Source: an uncultured Paraburkholderia sp.
GTDB taxonomy: Bacteria; Pseudomonadota; Gammaproteobacteria; Burkholderiales; Burkholderiaceae
DNA length: 41,969 bases
NCBI GenBank assembly: GCA_940747215.1
Contig: CALNWS010000040.1
Span: forward strand, 1 to 41,969
Direction: 5' to 3'
Each line of letters starts with the position of its first letter. Positions within the stretch are counted from its first letter, which is position 1. The notes under the pieces were generated by a model, which did no database searches, was not told the DNA's origin, and saw only the letters and a program-made list of their open reading frames with translations. A program made the position numbers and the translations under genes. Of this stretch, positions 18,254-27,910 are shown piece by piece.

Positions 18254-19451
18254 ATGCAACGAGCAGGACTTTCAGCCGCCCGGCTGACGGCGCTGACCAG
18301 TGCCATGCAGGGCTATGTGGAGCGCGGAGACATGGCGGGTGTGGTGTCGATGGTGTGGCGGCGCGGGGAAATCGGCTACTTCGAGCCGCTCGGCATGCGC
18401 GACGAAGCCGACGCATTACCGATGGAACGCGACACGCTCTTTCGTATCGCCTCGAAGACGAAGCCGGTGACGAGCGCCGCCATCCCTGATGCTGATCGAA
18501 GAAGACCGGCTCGCCTTCGACACGCCTATCTCGCACTTGTTGCCTGAGCTTGCGGCGCGGCGCGTGCTGCGCGATCCCACCGGTCCGCTCGACAACACCG
18601 ATCCCGCTCGCACGCCGCTCACCGTGCTCGATCTACTCACGCATCGCGCGGGCTATGCGTATCACTTCACGTCGACCGGTCCGCTCGCCGACGCTTACTT
18701 CGCCACCTTCAACGGCTTCGGTGTCGGCAACGACACGCCGGCGTAGATCGACCGCGTCGCCGGATTGCCGCTGATGTTCCAGCCCGGATCGCGCTGGCAC
18801 TACGGCATCGCGACGGACATCCTCGGCATCCTGATCGAACGCGTGAGCGGCATGACGCTCGGCGAGTTTTTCCGCACGCGCATTTTCGAGCCACTCGGCA
18901 TGCGGGATACGGCGTTCTGGGTGCCGCAGGCGCAACTCGGCCGGCTCGCGACCGCATACAACGTCGAGCAGGGTTCACGGCGACGTGTGGTGGAAGATCA
19001 TCCGTCGGCGAGCCGCTGGGCGAATCCAAACCGGTTTCAGAGCGGCGGCGGTCTTGTGTCGACGGCGCAGGACTATCTGCAATTCGCGCAGCTATTGCTC
19101 GGGCGCGGACGCGTGGGCGACACGCGACTCCTGTCGCATCGTTCGGTCGATCTGATGCGCTCGAACTTTCTCACGCGCGACCAGCGTCGCATACCGGCAT
19201 TCGGGCACGTGCTCTGGGCAGGGCAAGGCTTTGGGCTCGGGCTTTCCGTCGTCGACGATCCGGCGCAGCAGTTGCCGCTGGGTTATCGTTCGATGGGATC
19301 GTTCGGCTGGCCCGGCGCATTCGGCACGAGCTGGTTCGCCGATCCGGTCGAAAACATGATCGGCCTTATGCTGATTCAACGCCGTGGCATAGAGGCGTTT
19401 CCCATGGCAGTGGATTTCGAACGCCGCGTGTACGATGCCGTTGACGACTAG
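18254..19451 (+). pseudogene. Serine hydrolase (class C beta-lactamase fold), frameshift and stop
   Basis: The product belongs to the beta-lactamase/esterase EstB-like family. The N-terminal part reads LTSAMQGYVERGDMAGVVSM, with the SxxK motif at FRIASKTKPVTSAA. Near 18487 the frame shifts (MLIEEDRLAFDTPISHLLPE in another frame). TAG at 18744-18746 interrupts DTPA-stop-IDRVAGLPLMF. The rest (FQPGSRWHYGIATDILGILI, EPLGMRDTAFWVP, SFGWPGAFGTSWFADP) runs to 19451. Total length of about 400 codons is normal. It begins immediately after the IS21 remnant, so its own promoter may have been lost. Confidence 0.87.
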
Positions 19452-19531
19452 GTAAGGGGCCTTACTATCCGGCGCTTTATTCATCTGATAGTGTCCGCAC
19501 TGCAATTCGACAAACCGATCGGAGCATCGCC

Positions 19532-19803
19532 ATGGCAGCTTCTTACAAGCAGTTAACCGCGCAACTCGAAAAACTCCATAAAGAAATCGCGCAGGCGATC
19601 GCCGAGATCAAGAGAAGATCGTCGAATACGATCTGACTGCCGAGGAACTCGGCTTCCCGTCGAAGCCGGCTGCAAGCGTCCGCAAGGCCCCGGTACCCGC
19701 GAAGTATCGCAACCCGAAAACCGGCGAAACCTAGAGCGGCTGTGGCCGTTCGCCCGCATGGCTCGCAGGCAAGAATCGCGAGCGCTTTCTGATCGAAGCC
19801 TGA
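19532..19803 (+). pseudogene. H-NS-like DNA-binding protein, frameshift and stop
   Basis: Small H-NS/BpH-family nucleoid proteins of Burkholderia are about 90-100 residues. The start reads MAASYKQLTAQLEKLHKEIA. A one-base loss near 19612 moves KIVEYDLTAEELGFPSK-type text and VRKAPVPAKYRNPKTGET to another frame. TAG at 19733-19735 replaces the Trp of the DNA-binding core (GET-W-SGxGRSPAWL), and GRSPAWLAGKNRERFLIEA finishes at 19803. The DNA-binding motif is therefore never made. It is dead by two independent lesions. Confidence 0.87.
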
Positions 19804-20497
19804 AGTGCGGTTCTGAAGCGCAATTTTCTTGCTACGTTTTCCGTGACTCCGTAGTTCTGCAGTTCGACCGGCGCGTTCGCTCGCAACGCGCCGTCTCTCC
19901 TCAAGTGAAGTCCCTCGTTGTTTTTCCACACCGCTCGGCAGGTCCCGAAAATCCTCACCTTTGTCATTTGCGTACGGTTCGATCGAACAGATCGGCGTGA
20001 CAACGCGCGGTTCGCTGCTTTGTTTCGGTAAGCCTGGTTTTGCCGCATGACGCACCTTGCGACGGCCGGCCATGACGCAAGCTAGCCGCCTTCGGCCAGA
20101 CAGCCAGAAAGCCGCGTCAGCCTTTGCTGACAGGCGTTCCCAGGCAATGCGAAGTATTTTCTTCTGTTCTGAAGTCTCAGATCGCCTTTTCGAAGCAACT
20201 CGCCTCAGCGTTGTTTCTTCATTCACGCATGAACGAAGATTCGCACGGTGCGCACACAGCACGCGCCGCGTTCACCTTTGTGCTTTAATCCAATTCATAC
20301 GCGTGAGCTCCCGAAAACCCTCACCTTTGCATTCACGCACGCAGCGCGTGCCGCTCGAGCGCCACGCACGAAAGCTACCTGCTCAGGAGAAACCCGGAGT
20401 TGAGTTTGCTTCATACCCGGATCAAAACTCATCGATACATGGTCGTGCAGGCCCGATCGCACAATCCGTCCATCCACTCAACCTCGACGGAACGACC
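19804..20497. other. Gene-poor stretch with a diverged direct repeat
   Basis: I see no protein family here. A 21-bp sequence (TCCCGAAAATCCTCACCTTTG at 19943-19963) recurs with one mismatch at 20309-20329 in the same orientation, 366 bp apart. The stretch probably holds eroded genes plus the fae promoter. Open frames in it have no recognisable content. Confidence 0.4.
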
Positions 20498-21022
20498 ATG
20501 AGCGCATCAACGGACAAACAACTCTTTATCGGCGAAGGCTTCGAAGGCCCCGGCGTCAACCTCGCGCACATCAACATGCTCGTCGGTCCGCGTAACGGCC
20601 CGGCCGGGCAGGCATTCGCCACCGCGCTCACGACGCCGTCGGCGGGCCATGCGCCGTTTGTCGTGATTGCGCGTCCGGGCGTGCCGACCAAGCCGATGAC
20701 GCTGTACGTGAACAAGGCGCAGATCGCCAGCGACTTCCACGGCAACGCAACGTGGGGCGCGTCGCAGGCGGGTATCGCGAAGGCGGTGGCCGAGTCGCTC
20801 GAAAACGGCACTCTACCGCCCGAAGCGGAAAACGATTGGGTCGTGGTGTCGGCGAACTGGGTGAACCCGTCGACCGACAACCTCGACACCGTGTTCGAGA
20901 ACAACTACCGCGCCTGCAAGAACGCGATCCTCGCGGCCATGAAGGGTCTGCCGCATCGCGACGAAGTGTTCGCCGCCGCGCGCGACGTCTCGAATCCGTT
21001 CTACACGCCGAACCAGCGCTAA
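20498..21022 (+). CDS. fae: Formaldehyde-activating enzyme family protein
   Basis: Fae catalyses condensation of formaldehyde with tetrahydromethanopterin; Burkholderia carry Fae homologues whose role is less certain. The product has 174 residues: GVNLAHINMLVGPRNGPAGQ near the N-terminus with the conserved histidine (H24), KPMTLYVNKAQI, GASQAGIAKAVAESLENGTL, and ENNYRACKNAILAAM near the C-terminus. It is intact and of normal length, though the upstream region and the three downstream genes are eroded. The start at 20498 gives MSASTDKQLFIGEGFEG; the frame is open further upstream, but that sequence is not conserved-looking. Confidence 0.85.
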   Translation: MSASTDKQLFIGEGFEGPGVNLAHINMLVGPRNGPAGQAFATALTTPSAGHAPFVVIARPGVPTKPMTLYVNKAQIASDFHGNATWGASQAGIAKAVAESLENGTLPPEAENDWVVVSANWVNPSTDNLDTVFENNYRACKNAILAAMKGLPHRDEVFAAARDVSNPFYTPNQR

Positions 21023-21150
21023 AACATCCGCGAGAAACCCGCGAAACACCCGCAAGCGCGGGCGTGCGCGCCAGCCGGCAGCGCCGCCGCGCGAGCCTCT
21101 CTGAGAGACAAGGAAGGAGACGTCAATCAAGAAAGAAAGGAGACGTCAAG

Positions 21151-22197
21151 ATGGAATACATTCGCCTCGGCCACTCGGGCCTGAAGGTTTCGCCTGTGCC
21201 TTGGCACGATGAACATGGGCACGCCGCAATGGAAGCCTTGGATTTTCGACGAAGCGCAAAGCGAGCCGATCGTGCGTCACGCGCTCGAAGCCGGCGTCAA
21301 TTTCATCGACCTCGCTGACTTCTATTCGACCGGCGTCGGCGAGGAAGTGGTGGGCCGCATCCTAAAGCGCCTCGCGCGCCGTGAGAAAATCGTCGTGACG
21401 ACCAAGGTCGGCTACGACATGGGCACGTATCAAGAACGCGGGCGGCCAAGAACGCGGGCGGCCATTCACGCAAGCATATCATGGACAGCATCGACGCTTC
21501 GCTCGCGCGTCTCGGCATGGATTACGTCGACATCTACATGCTGCATTTCTTCGACGTGAACACGCCGGTCGAAGAGACGATGGGCGCGCTGAACGACATC
21601 GTGCGTGCGGGCAAGGCACGCTATATCGGCGTGTCGACCATGTACACGTGGCAGTTCGCGAAAATCATGCAGGTGTGCGAGCGCCGGCTGGCACAAGCCG
21701 ATCAATATGCGGTTGCAACTGAAACCTCGCGTATCGCGAGGAAGAGCGCGAAATGATTCTATATTGCCAGGATCAGGGCGTCGGCGTTTCCGTGTTCAGC
21801 CCGCTCGCGCGCGGCCTGCTGACGTGCACCCCGAACTCCACGCGCAACCAGACCGATTTCTTTACCGCGCAAATGTACGGCGACGTGGCGTCGCGCGAGA
21901 TCGCGGCTTCGGTGGCGCTCGTGGCGGCGCGGCGTGTCGGCGGCGCAGATCGCGCAGGCGTGGGTGCTCAATCACGGCGGCGTGTCGAGCATGCTGGTGG
22001 GCGCGGACACGTCCGCGCAATTCGACAGCGCGATCGCCGCGCTCGGCACGACGTTCACCGACGACGAGCTCTTCGAACTCGAACGCAATTACACGCCGTG
22101 CGATCTGATCAACGACTACACGGCAGGCCGGCGTATCGCACGTGAGGCGCGCCTCGCGCAGGGCACGTTCGTCGGGGAACTGGAGAAAGCGGCATGA
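21151..22197 (+). pseudogene. Aldo/keto reductase, multiply frameshifted
   Basis: Members reduce carbonyls with NADPH in a TIM barrel. The start MEYIRLGHSGLKVSP is followed by a frameshift near 21203. TMNMGTPQW, NFIDLADFYSTGVGEEVVGR and EKIVVTTKVGYDMG are in a second frame. A 16-bp tandem duplication at 21432-21463 precedes HIMDSIDASLARLGMDYVDI and ARYIGVSTMYTWQFAKIM. More shifts fall near 21690, 21720 (REEEREMILYCQDQGVGVSV) and 21935 (SAAQIAQAWVLNHGGVSSML). Catalytic Asp and Tyr (DLADFYS) are visible. The stop overlaps the aldehyde dehydrogenase start (ATGA), so the two formed an operon. Confidence 0.93.
21432..21463. repeat. 16-bp tandem duplication in the aldo/keto reductase gene
   Basis: AAGAACGCGGGCGGCC is present twice, back to back. 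It shifts the frame (16 is not a multiple of 3). Confidence 0.92.
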
Positions 22198-23419
22198 GCG
22201 AATTTCTCCGGACTGGCCAATACGAATTTCTCCGGACTGGCCAATACATCAACGGCGAATGGTACGAAAGCGCCAGCACGTATCCCGTGCTGAATCCGGC
22301 AACCAGCGAGGTCGTCGCGAACGTGGCGAAAGGCGGCGTGGCGGAAACCACGCAAGCCGTCGCCGCGGCCGAGCGTGCGTACGGCGATGTGGTCCCGAGC
22401 CCGAATCCGAACGCGAAGATCATTGTCACGCACGAGCCGGTGGGCGTGGTCGCCGCCATTACGCCGTGGAATTTTCCGCTCGCGATGATCACGCGCAAGG
22501 CCTGTCCGGCGCTCGCGGCGGGCTGCACGATGGTGCGGTGCTGAAGCTTTCCGAGGAAACGCCGCTGTCCGCGCTCGCACTCGCGGTGCTGGCTGAGAGG
22601 GCCGGTATTCCGCCGGGCGTGTTCAACGTCGTTTCCGGCGACGCTGTGGCGATCGGTGGCGTGCTCACCGAGTCGGACGTCGTGCGCAAGCTGTCGTTCA
22701 CCGGTTCCACGCGTGTCGGCAAGCTGCTCGCGAAGCAGTCGGCGGATACGTTGAAGAAGTTGTCGCTGGAACTGGGCGGCAACGCGCCCTTCATCGTGTT
22801 CGACGACGCGGATATTGAAGCGGCCGTGCAAGGTGCGATGGCGTCGAAATTTCGCAATACCGGACAGAGGTGTGTATGCGTGAACCGCTTTTACATGCAG
22901 TACGGCATCTACGACGCGTTCACGCTTGCGTTGGCGCAGGCAGTGCGTAAGATGCGCGTCGGCAACGCCTTGCAAGGCGATGTCGAGCAAGGTCCGCTGA
23001 TCAATCAGGCCGCGCTGAAGAAGGTCGGGACGCATGTCGCCGATGCGCTGCAGAAAGGCGCGAAGGTCGTGACGGGCGGCAAGCCGCACGCGCTGGGCGG
23101 CACGTTCTACGAACCCACGGTGCTCGCCGACGCCACCGGCTCGATGCTGATCGTGCAGGAAGAAACCTTCGGCCCGGTGGCCGCGTGCTTCCGCTTCAAA
23201 ACGGAAGACGAGGCGATCGCGCCGCCAACGACACCCCGTTCGGACTCTCCGCGTATTTCTACACGCGCGACCTCGCGCGCGTGGCGCGTAGGCGAGGCGC
23301 TGGAGAGCGGCATGGTCGGCATCAACGAAGGGATTCTGTCGACGGAAGTCGCGCCGTTCGGCGGCGTCAAGCAGTCGGGGCTGGGCCGCGAAGGCTCGAA
23401 GTACGGCCTCGGACGCTGA
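22194..23419 (+). pseudogene. NAD(P)-dependent aldehyde dehydrogenase (GabD-like), rearranged
   Basis: The family resembles succinate-semialdehyde dehydrogenases. Lesions: a 24-bp in-frame tandem duplication (EFLRTGQY twice, 22200-22247); an in-frame loss of about 60 codons between AERAYGD and [12 protein letters not shown]; a frameshift near 22540 (CTMV, then [15 protein letters not shown]); frameshifts near 23220 (before ANDTPFGLSAYFYTRDLA) and 23290 (before GEALESGMVGINEG); and loss of the usual C-terminal EYLExKY text after GREGSKYGL. The Glu motif (LELGGNAPF) and the catalytic Cys segment (NTGQRCVCVNRF) remain readable. It cannot make an active enzyme. Confidence 0.94.
22200..22247. repeat. 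24-bp in-frame tandem duplication at the dehydrogenase start
   Basis: Two exact copies of the 24-bp unit (22200-22223, 22224-22247) encode EFLRTGQY twice. Confidence 0.95.
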
Positions 23420-23534
23420 TCTTCATGCCGCGCCACCGCTCGCCTATGCACCTGCATGAAGGCAGGCGGCGGTGCCGAACGTGACCGCGACAACGCGGCC
23501 GCGCCCGGCAATCTACACCAATAAAGGAGACAGC

Positions 23535-24619
23535 GTGAGTAATCAAGATATCCAGGCGGCCACTCTCGGCCTCGCCCCCAGCATGGCCGGCCGCGTCTGC
23601 GCCCGCCCCGCCTCCGCCCCGTTTCGCTCGACGACGTGCCGCTGAACGCGTTTCACGTCAAGATCGCCGGCCTCACGTTCGGCGCGCATTTCACCGAAGG
23701 CTTCGCGCTCGGCTGGCTGTCGGACCGCCTAGGTCGCCAGAAGATTTTCCTGCTGAGCTTTCTCATCATCACAGCGGCCGCGTTTGTGCAGTTCTACGTG
23801 CGCTCGCCGCTGGAGTTGTGTGTGCTGCGCGTGCTGATCGGCTTCGGCATGGGTGGCGATTTTGCCGTAGGACACGCGATTCTCGCGGAGTTTTCGCCGC
23901 GCTGGCTGCACGGCAAGGGCCGCGTGGCGGACGCGAAGGCAATCGTGCACAAATACTTCGGCGCGAACGTCACGCTGGACGGCGGGCATGACGAGCACGC
24001 GCAGTCGGCGGGCAGCTTCATGCGTCTGTTCCAGAAGGATCTGATCCGCCGCACGATCTTCAACTGCGCATTCTTCGTGTGCCTCGTGATTCCGTACTTC
24101 GCGATCTACACGTTCCTGCCGATCATTCTCAAGGCGATCCACCTGAACAACGATTCGACCGCCGATTTCCTGCTGAACGGATTCCTCGTGCTCGGCGCGC
24201 TGATCGGCATCTGGCTGACCATCAAGCTGCCGCGCCGCACGTTCCTGATCGGCTCGTTCGCGGTGACGTGCGCGTCGCTGATCGCGCTGAGCCTGCTGCC
24301 GGAATCGGCGGCGTTCGGCATGATCGCCGCGTTCGCGCTCTTCACGCTGACGATGTCGGTGTTCTCAAACCTCGTGGGCGTGTTCCCGCCCGAATGCTTC
24401 CCGACCGAAGTGCGCGCCTGTGGCGTCGGCCTCGCGATCGCATGTAGCCGGCTCGGTTCGGCCATCGGCACGTTCCTGCTGCCGCTCGGCATCGCCCACT
24501 TCGGCTTTCATATCACGATGATGGTCCTCGCGGCGGTGCTGCTGGTCGGGATGATCGTCTCGATTGCGTGGGCGCCGGAAACCAAACATCTGACGCTGAA
24601 CGAAGCGAGCGGCGCGTAA
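23535..24619 (+). pseudogene. MFS transporter with internal deletions
   Basis: A GTG at 23535 after AAAGGAG starts MSNQDIQAATLGLAPSMAGR. A frameshift near 23610 leads into VPLNAFHVKIAGLTFGAHFT. Then TM1-TM2 text is missing between EGFAL and GWLSDRLGRQKIFLLSF. After RVLIGFGMGGDFAVGHAILA and EFSPR the next helices are missing and WLHGKGRVADAKAIVHKYFG follows directly; the join lies at a TCGCCGCGC-like segment expected on both sides (FSPR / ESPRW), suggesting recombination between short repeats. The C-terminal six helices are intact to 24619. About 120 residues are lost compared with ~440-residue family members. Confidence 0.87.
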
Positions 24620-24929
24620 CCGGCTGACGCGCTTCGATCTGGCCGCCGCGTTTCGATGGACGCGACGGAACGCTTCACCCGCGCGGCACGCGAGTGCGGC
24701 ATTTCCTTACGCTGCGGCCCATGACGTGTATCATTCATTCTCTGCGCTGGCGATTCCCGTACTGTCGAACGCTCGTTCGTAACCTGTTTTCCGACACGGC
24801 GAAGTTGCCTTGTGACGCGGGTTTCAACCCAACTCCCGCAGCTCGACGCCACCGCGCAAGGCGTGGCACACCGGCCGCCACAAACCGCCGGGAACCGCCC
24901 GAACCCCCTATCCGTGACCGCCAGACCCG
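24620..24929. other. Intergenic region upstream of prfC
   Basis: These 310 bases contain no gene or RNA that I recognise. They must contain the prfC promoter and leader. No clear hairpin or operator stands out. Confidence 0.4.
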
Positions 24930-26531
24930 ATGTCAGTCTCCGAACTCAAACGCCGCCGCACCTTCGCGGTCATTTCCCACCCGGACGCGGGTAAAACCAC
25001 GCTCACCGAAAAACTGCTGCTCTTCTCCGGCGCGATCCAGATCGCCGGTACGGTGAAGGGCCGCAAGAGCAATCGCTACGCGACGTCCGACTGGATGGAA
25101 ATCGAAAAGCAGCGCGGCATTTCGGTGGCAAGCTCAGTGATGCAGTTCGAATACAGCGACGCGGTCATCAATCTGCTCGACACGCCGGGTCACGAAGACT
25201 TCTCCGAAGACACGTATCGTGTTCTGACGGCGGTCGACGCCGCCGTGATGGTGATCGACGGCGCGAACGGCGTCGAAGCGCAAACTCTGAAGCTGCTCGA
25301 AGTCTGCCGTAGCCGCAAGACGCCGATCGTCACGTTCATCAACAAGCTCGACCGCGAAGTGCGCGAGCCGCTCGAACTGCTCGACGAAATCGAACAGCAT
25401 CTGGGCGTGGCGGCCGTGCCGTTCACGTGGCCGATCGGCATGGGCAAAGATTTTCAGGGTGTGTATGACGTCCAGCGCGACCAAGTGCGCCTGTTCCGCG
25501 CGGGTCAGGACAAGGCAGGCGGCGAAGTCGAAACGTTGCAGACGCTGAGCGACGAAGAAGGCGAGTACCGCTTCGGCCATGCGTGGGTGAAGGCGAAGGA
25601 AGAGATCGACCTGATTACCGGCGCCACGCCCGACTTCGACCGCGAAAAATTCCTGGCCGGCGACCAGTCGCCGGTGCTGTTCGGCTCGGCGATCAACAAC
25701 TTCGGCGTGAAGGAAATTCTCGACGCGCTGGTCGATCTGGCGCCGCCGCCGTCCATGCGTATGACGGTGCAGCGTCCGGTCATGCCGGACGAGCCGAAAT
25801 TCACCGGCGTCGTGTTCAAGGTTCAGGCGAATATGGACTTGGCGCACCGCGACCGAGTGGCGTTCATCCGCGTGTGTTCGGGGCATTTCGAGCGCGGCAT
25901 GGCCGTGAAGGTCACGCGCACGAACAAGACGTTCCGCGCGAACAACGTCGTGACGTTCCTGTCGCAGCGCCGCGAGACGGTGAGCGAGGCGTATCCGGGC
26001 GACATCATCGGTATTCCCAATCACGGCACACTGAGTCTCGGCGACACGCTTACCGAAGGCGAGCAACTGCAGTTCGTCGGCCTGCCGTTCTTTGCGCCGG
26101 AAATTTTCCAGACTGTCGAAGTGGTCGACCCGATGCGTGCCAAGCAGCTCGGCGAGGCGCTCAAGCAACTCGGCGAAGAGGGCGCGATTCAGGTGTTCCG
26201 TCCTGAAGTGGGCGGCCTGATGATTCTCGGCGCGGTTGGCCAGTTGCAGTTCGAAGTGGTGTCGCACCGCCTGTCGACGGAATACAAGGTCGACGTGCGG
26301 ATGGTGCCCGCGCGTTATCGCATGTCGCGCTGGGTGACGTGCTACGACCCGGCGGAATTGTGCCGTTTCACCGATTCGTACGCGGCGCGTATCGCGCTGG
26401 ACGCATCGGATGCGCCGACGTATCTCGCTTCGCATGTATCGGAAATCGAAGTCGCGCAGAAAGCGTGGCCGAAGATCGTGTTCAACGAATTACGCGAGCA
26501 TTCGGGCACGCCGTTCAAGAAGGCGATGTAA
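24930..26531 (+). CDS. prfC: Peptide chain release factor 3
   Basis: RF3 is the GTPase that recycles RF1/RF2 from the ribosome after peptide release. The product has 533 residues, normal length. GTPase motifs: G1 SHPDAGKTTLTEKL (16-29), G2/switch QRGISVASSVMQF (61-73), G3 DTPGHEDFSEDTYR (84-97), G4 NKLDR (138-142). Domains 2 and 3 follow (FKVQANMDLAHRDRVAFIRV, VGQLQFEVVSHRL). The frame is intact. The ATG at 24930 gives the standard MSVSELKRRRTFAVISHPDA. It is followed 26 bp later by a good terminator. Confidence 0.98.
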   Translation: MSVSELKRRRTFAVISHPDAGKTTLTEKLLLFSGAIQIAGTVKGRKSNRYATSDWMEIEKQRGISVASSVMQFEYSDAVINLLDTPGHEDFSEDTYRVLTAVDAAVMVIDGANGVEAQTLKLLEVCRSRKTPIVTFINKLDREVREPLELLDEIEQHLGVAAVPFTWPIGMGKDFQGVYDVQRDQVRLFRAGQDKAGGEVETLQTLSDEEGEYRFGHAWVKAKEEIDLITGATPDFDREKFLAGDQSPVLFGSAINNFGVKEILDALVDLAPPPSMRMTVQRPVMPDEPKFTGVVFKVQANMDLAHRDRVAFIRVCSGHFERGMAVKVTRTNKTFRANNVVTFLSQRRETVSEAYPGDIIGIPNHGTLSLGDTLTEGEQLQFVGLPFFAPEIFQTVEVVDPMRAKQLGEALKQLGEEGAIQVFRPEVGGLMILGAVGQLQFEVVSHRLSTEYKVDVRMVPARYRMSRWVTCYDPAELCRFTDSYAARIALDASDAPTYLASHVSEIEVAQKAWPKIVFNELREHSGTPFKKAM

Positions 26532-26556
26532 CGCAAGACCCGCTGTGCGGTTTCTA

Positions 26557-26589
26557 CGCCGCGCGTACTGATAGCCGCGCGGCGTTTTT
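26557..26589 (+). terminator. Rho-independent terminator of prfC
   Basis: CGCCGCGCG (26557-26565) pairs with CGCGCGGCG (26576-26584), with a 10-nt loop and TTTTT. Confidence 0.88.
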
Positions 26590-26635
26590 CATTCCCGTGG
26601 GCCCGAAGCGGTTCCCAACACGCCCGCATTATGGA

Positions 26636-27526
26636 TCACTGCGGCGCCGTGCTCACTTCGTTCATCTTCAGCACTTCCTCGCGCATCCAGCCCGCGAGCG
26701 CCTGCACGTGTTCCAGGCCGACGTGCCGCTGTGGAATTGTCCAGCCAGTAGCCGAACGGCCCCGTCACTTCGATCTCGGAAAATTGCGCGAGGCTGTCGC
26801 TCGCCAGTTCGTCGACGATCATGTTCCGGTCGACAATCGCGAGTCCCGCGCCCTTGGTCGCCGCGCGAATCGCCTGTTCGAGCGTGGAAAATTCGATGCC
26901 GTTTTCGGCGTAGCGCGCGGGCATGTCCGCTTTGGCGAGCCAGTTCGGCCAGAGATCGAGCCGCGCGTCATTGTGCAGCACGTGCAGCGCCGGCATGCGG
27001 TCGAGCAGGAAGTCGAGCGGCTGATCGAGCAGACGCGGCGTGCCGACCAGCACGTGGCGCTCGATCATCAGCAATTCGGAGTGTCCGTTCGGCAGCGCCT
27101 CACGGCCAAACCGCACGCGGCAATGAAAATCGCCTTGCCCTTCGGTGCGCACAGAAAGTTCGACATCGGGCAGTTCGATCGCGAGCGAACCGAGCCGCGG
27201 CGAAACCATTGCGTGGAGAATGTGGGCGGCACGGCGAGCATAAGACGGCGGCGGCCCTTGGTGGCGTTGATCTGACGAAAGCCGCGCTCGATCGTGTCGA
27301 ACGCTTCGGACAGACACGGCAACAGGAGCAAGCCGGCCGGCGTGAGACGGATGCCTTTGTGATCGCGCTCGAACAGCTTCGCGCCGACCGATTCCTCAAG
27401 CAGTTTGATCTGACGGCTCACGGTGCCCTGAGTGACGCACAGCGCAATGGCTGCGCGATTGAAGCTCATGTGACGGGCTGTTTCTTCGAAGAAGCGCAAT
27501 GCGATGAGCGATGGCAGGCACCGCAT
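26636..27526 (-). pseudogene. LysR-type regulator (GcvA-like), two frameshifts
   Basis: The N-terminal winged HTH is intact: LIALRFFEETARHMSFNRAA, TQGTVSRQIKLLEESVGAKL. Near 27210 the frame shifts (TFSTQWF, then PRLGSLAIELPDVELSVRTE in another frame), and near 26735 it shifts again (FGYWLD, then the expected end VQALAGWMREEVLKMNEVST, stop at 26636-26638). The effector-binding domain is therefore broken twice. It is divergent from the Pat-like gene, with a 384-bp spacer carrying GTTAAC repeats. Confidence 0.9.
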
Positions 27527-27910
27527 AAATCACCTTCTGTTTCTCTTGATCGTCCGGGATAGCGGGCGAAAGGCGAGCCATGAGCGCGGAGTCCGGTTGT
27601 GCTGCCTCGCCGGCGGCGCGTTGTCTCCCACGCGCGCGATATTCGGCCATCGTGGCCGGTGATTTTCGACGCAAACCGCCTTCTCGGCGGGCTCACAATT
27701 TTGCATTGTCGACCGGATTTTTGCTCAGTCTCGTTAACTTTTTCTCAGTCTCGTTAACATCGTTAACAAATTGCGTGGTCGATAAGGTGTCCGTAAGGCG
27801 AAACCGGCCAATGTTCTGACGCCGGTCAGAAGCGCGCGCCGGCAAGTTCGCCTATCCTGACGAAGACGCGCGCCAACCGGCGGCGCGCCCTGTTCATCCA
27901 CGGAGCGCCT
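27527..27910. promoter_or_regulatory. Divergent control region with GTTAAC repeats
   Basis: This is a gene-free spacer between the divergent LysR and Pat-like genes. CTCAGTCTCGTTAAC occurs at 27724-27738 and again at 27744-27758 (20-bp period), followed by a third GTTAAC near 27762-27767. Evenly spaced copies in an AT-rich pocket fit an operator, possibly for the LysR protein, but the 20-bp repeat could equally be another slippage duplication. Confidence 0.4.

Noticed and set aside
19731..20048. 105-codon minus-strand frame in the H-NS/fae spacer
   Set aside because: No recognisable domain; overlaps the H-NS pseudogene end; composition typical of random GC-rich sequence.
25134..26435. 433-codon open frame on the minus strand opposite prfC
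   Set aside because: It is a shadow produced by high-GC codon use in prfC: Arg/His/Ala-rich, with no family features, fully inside an intact essential gene.
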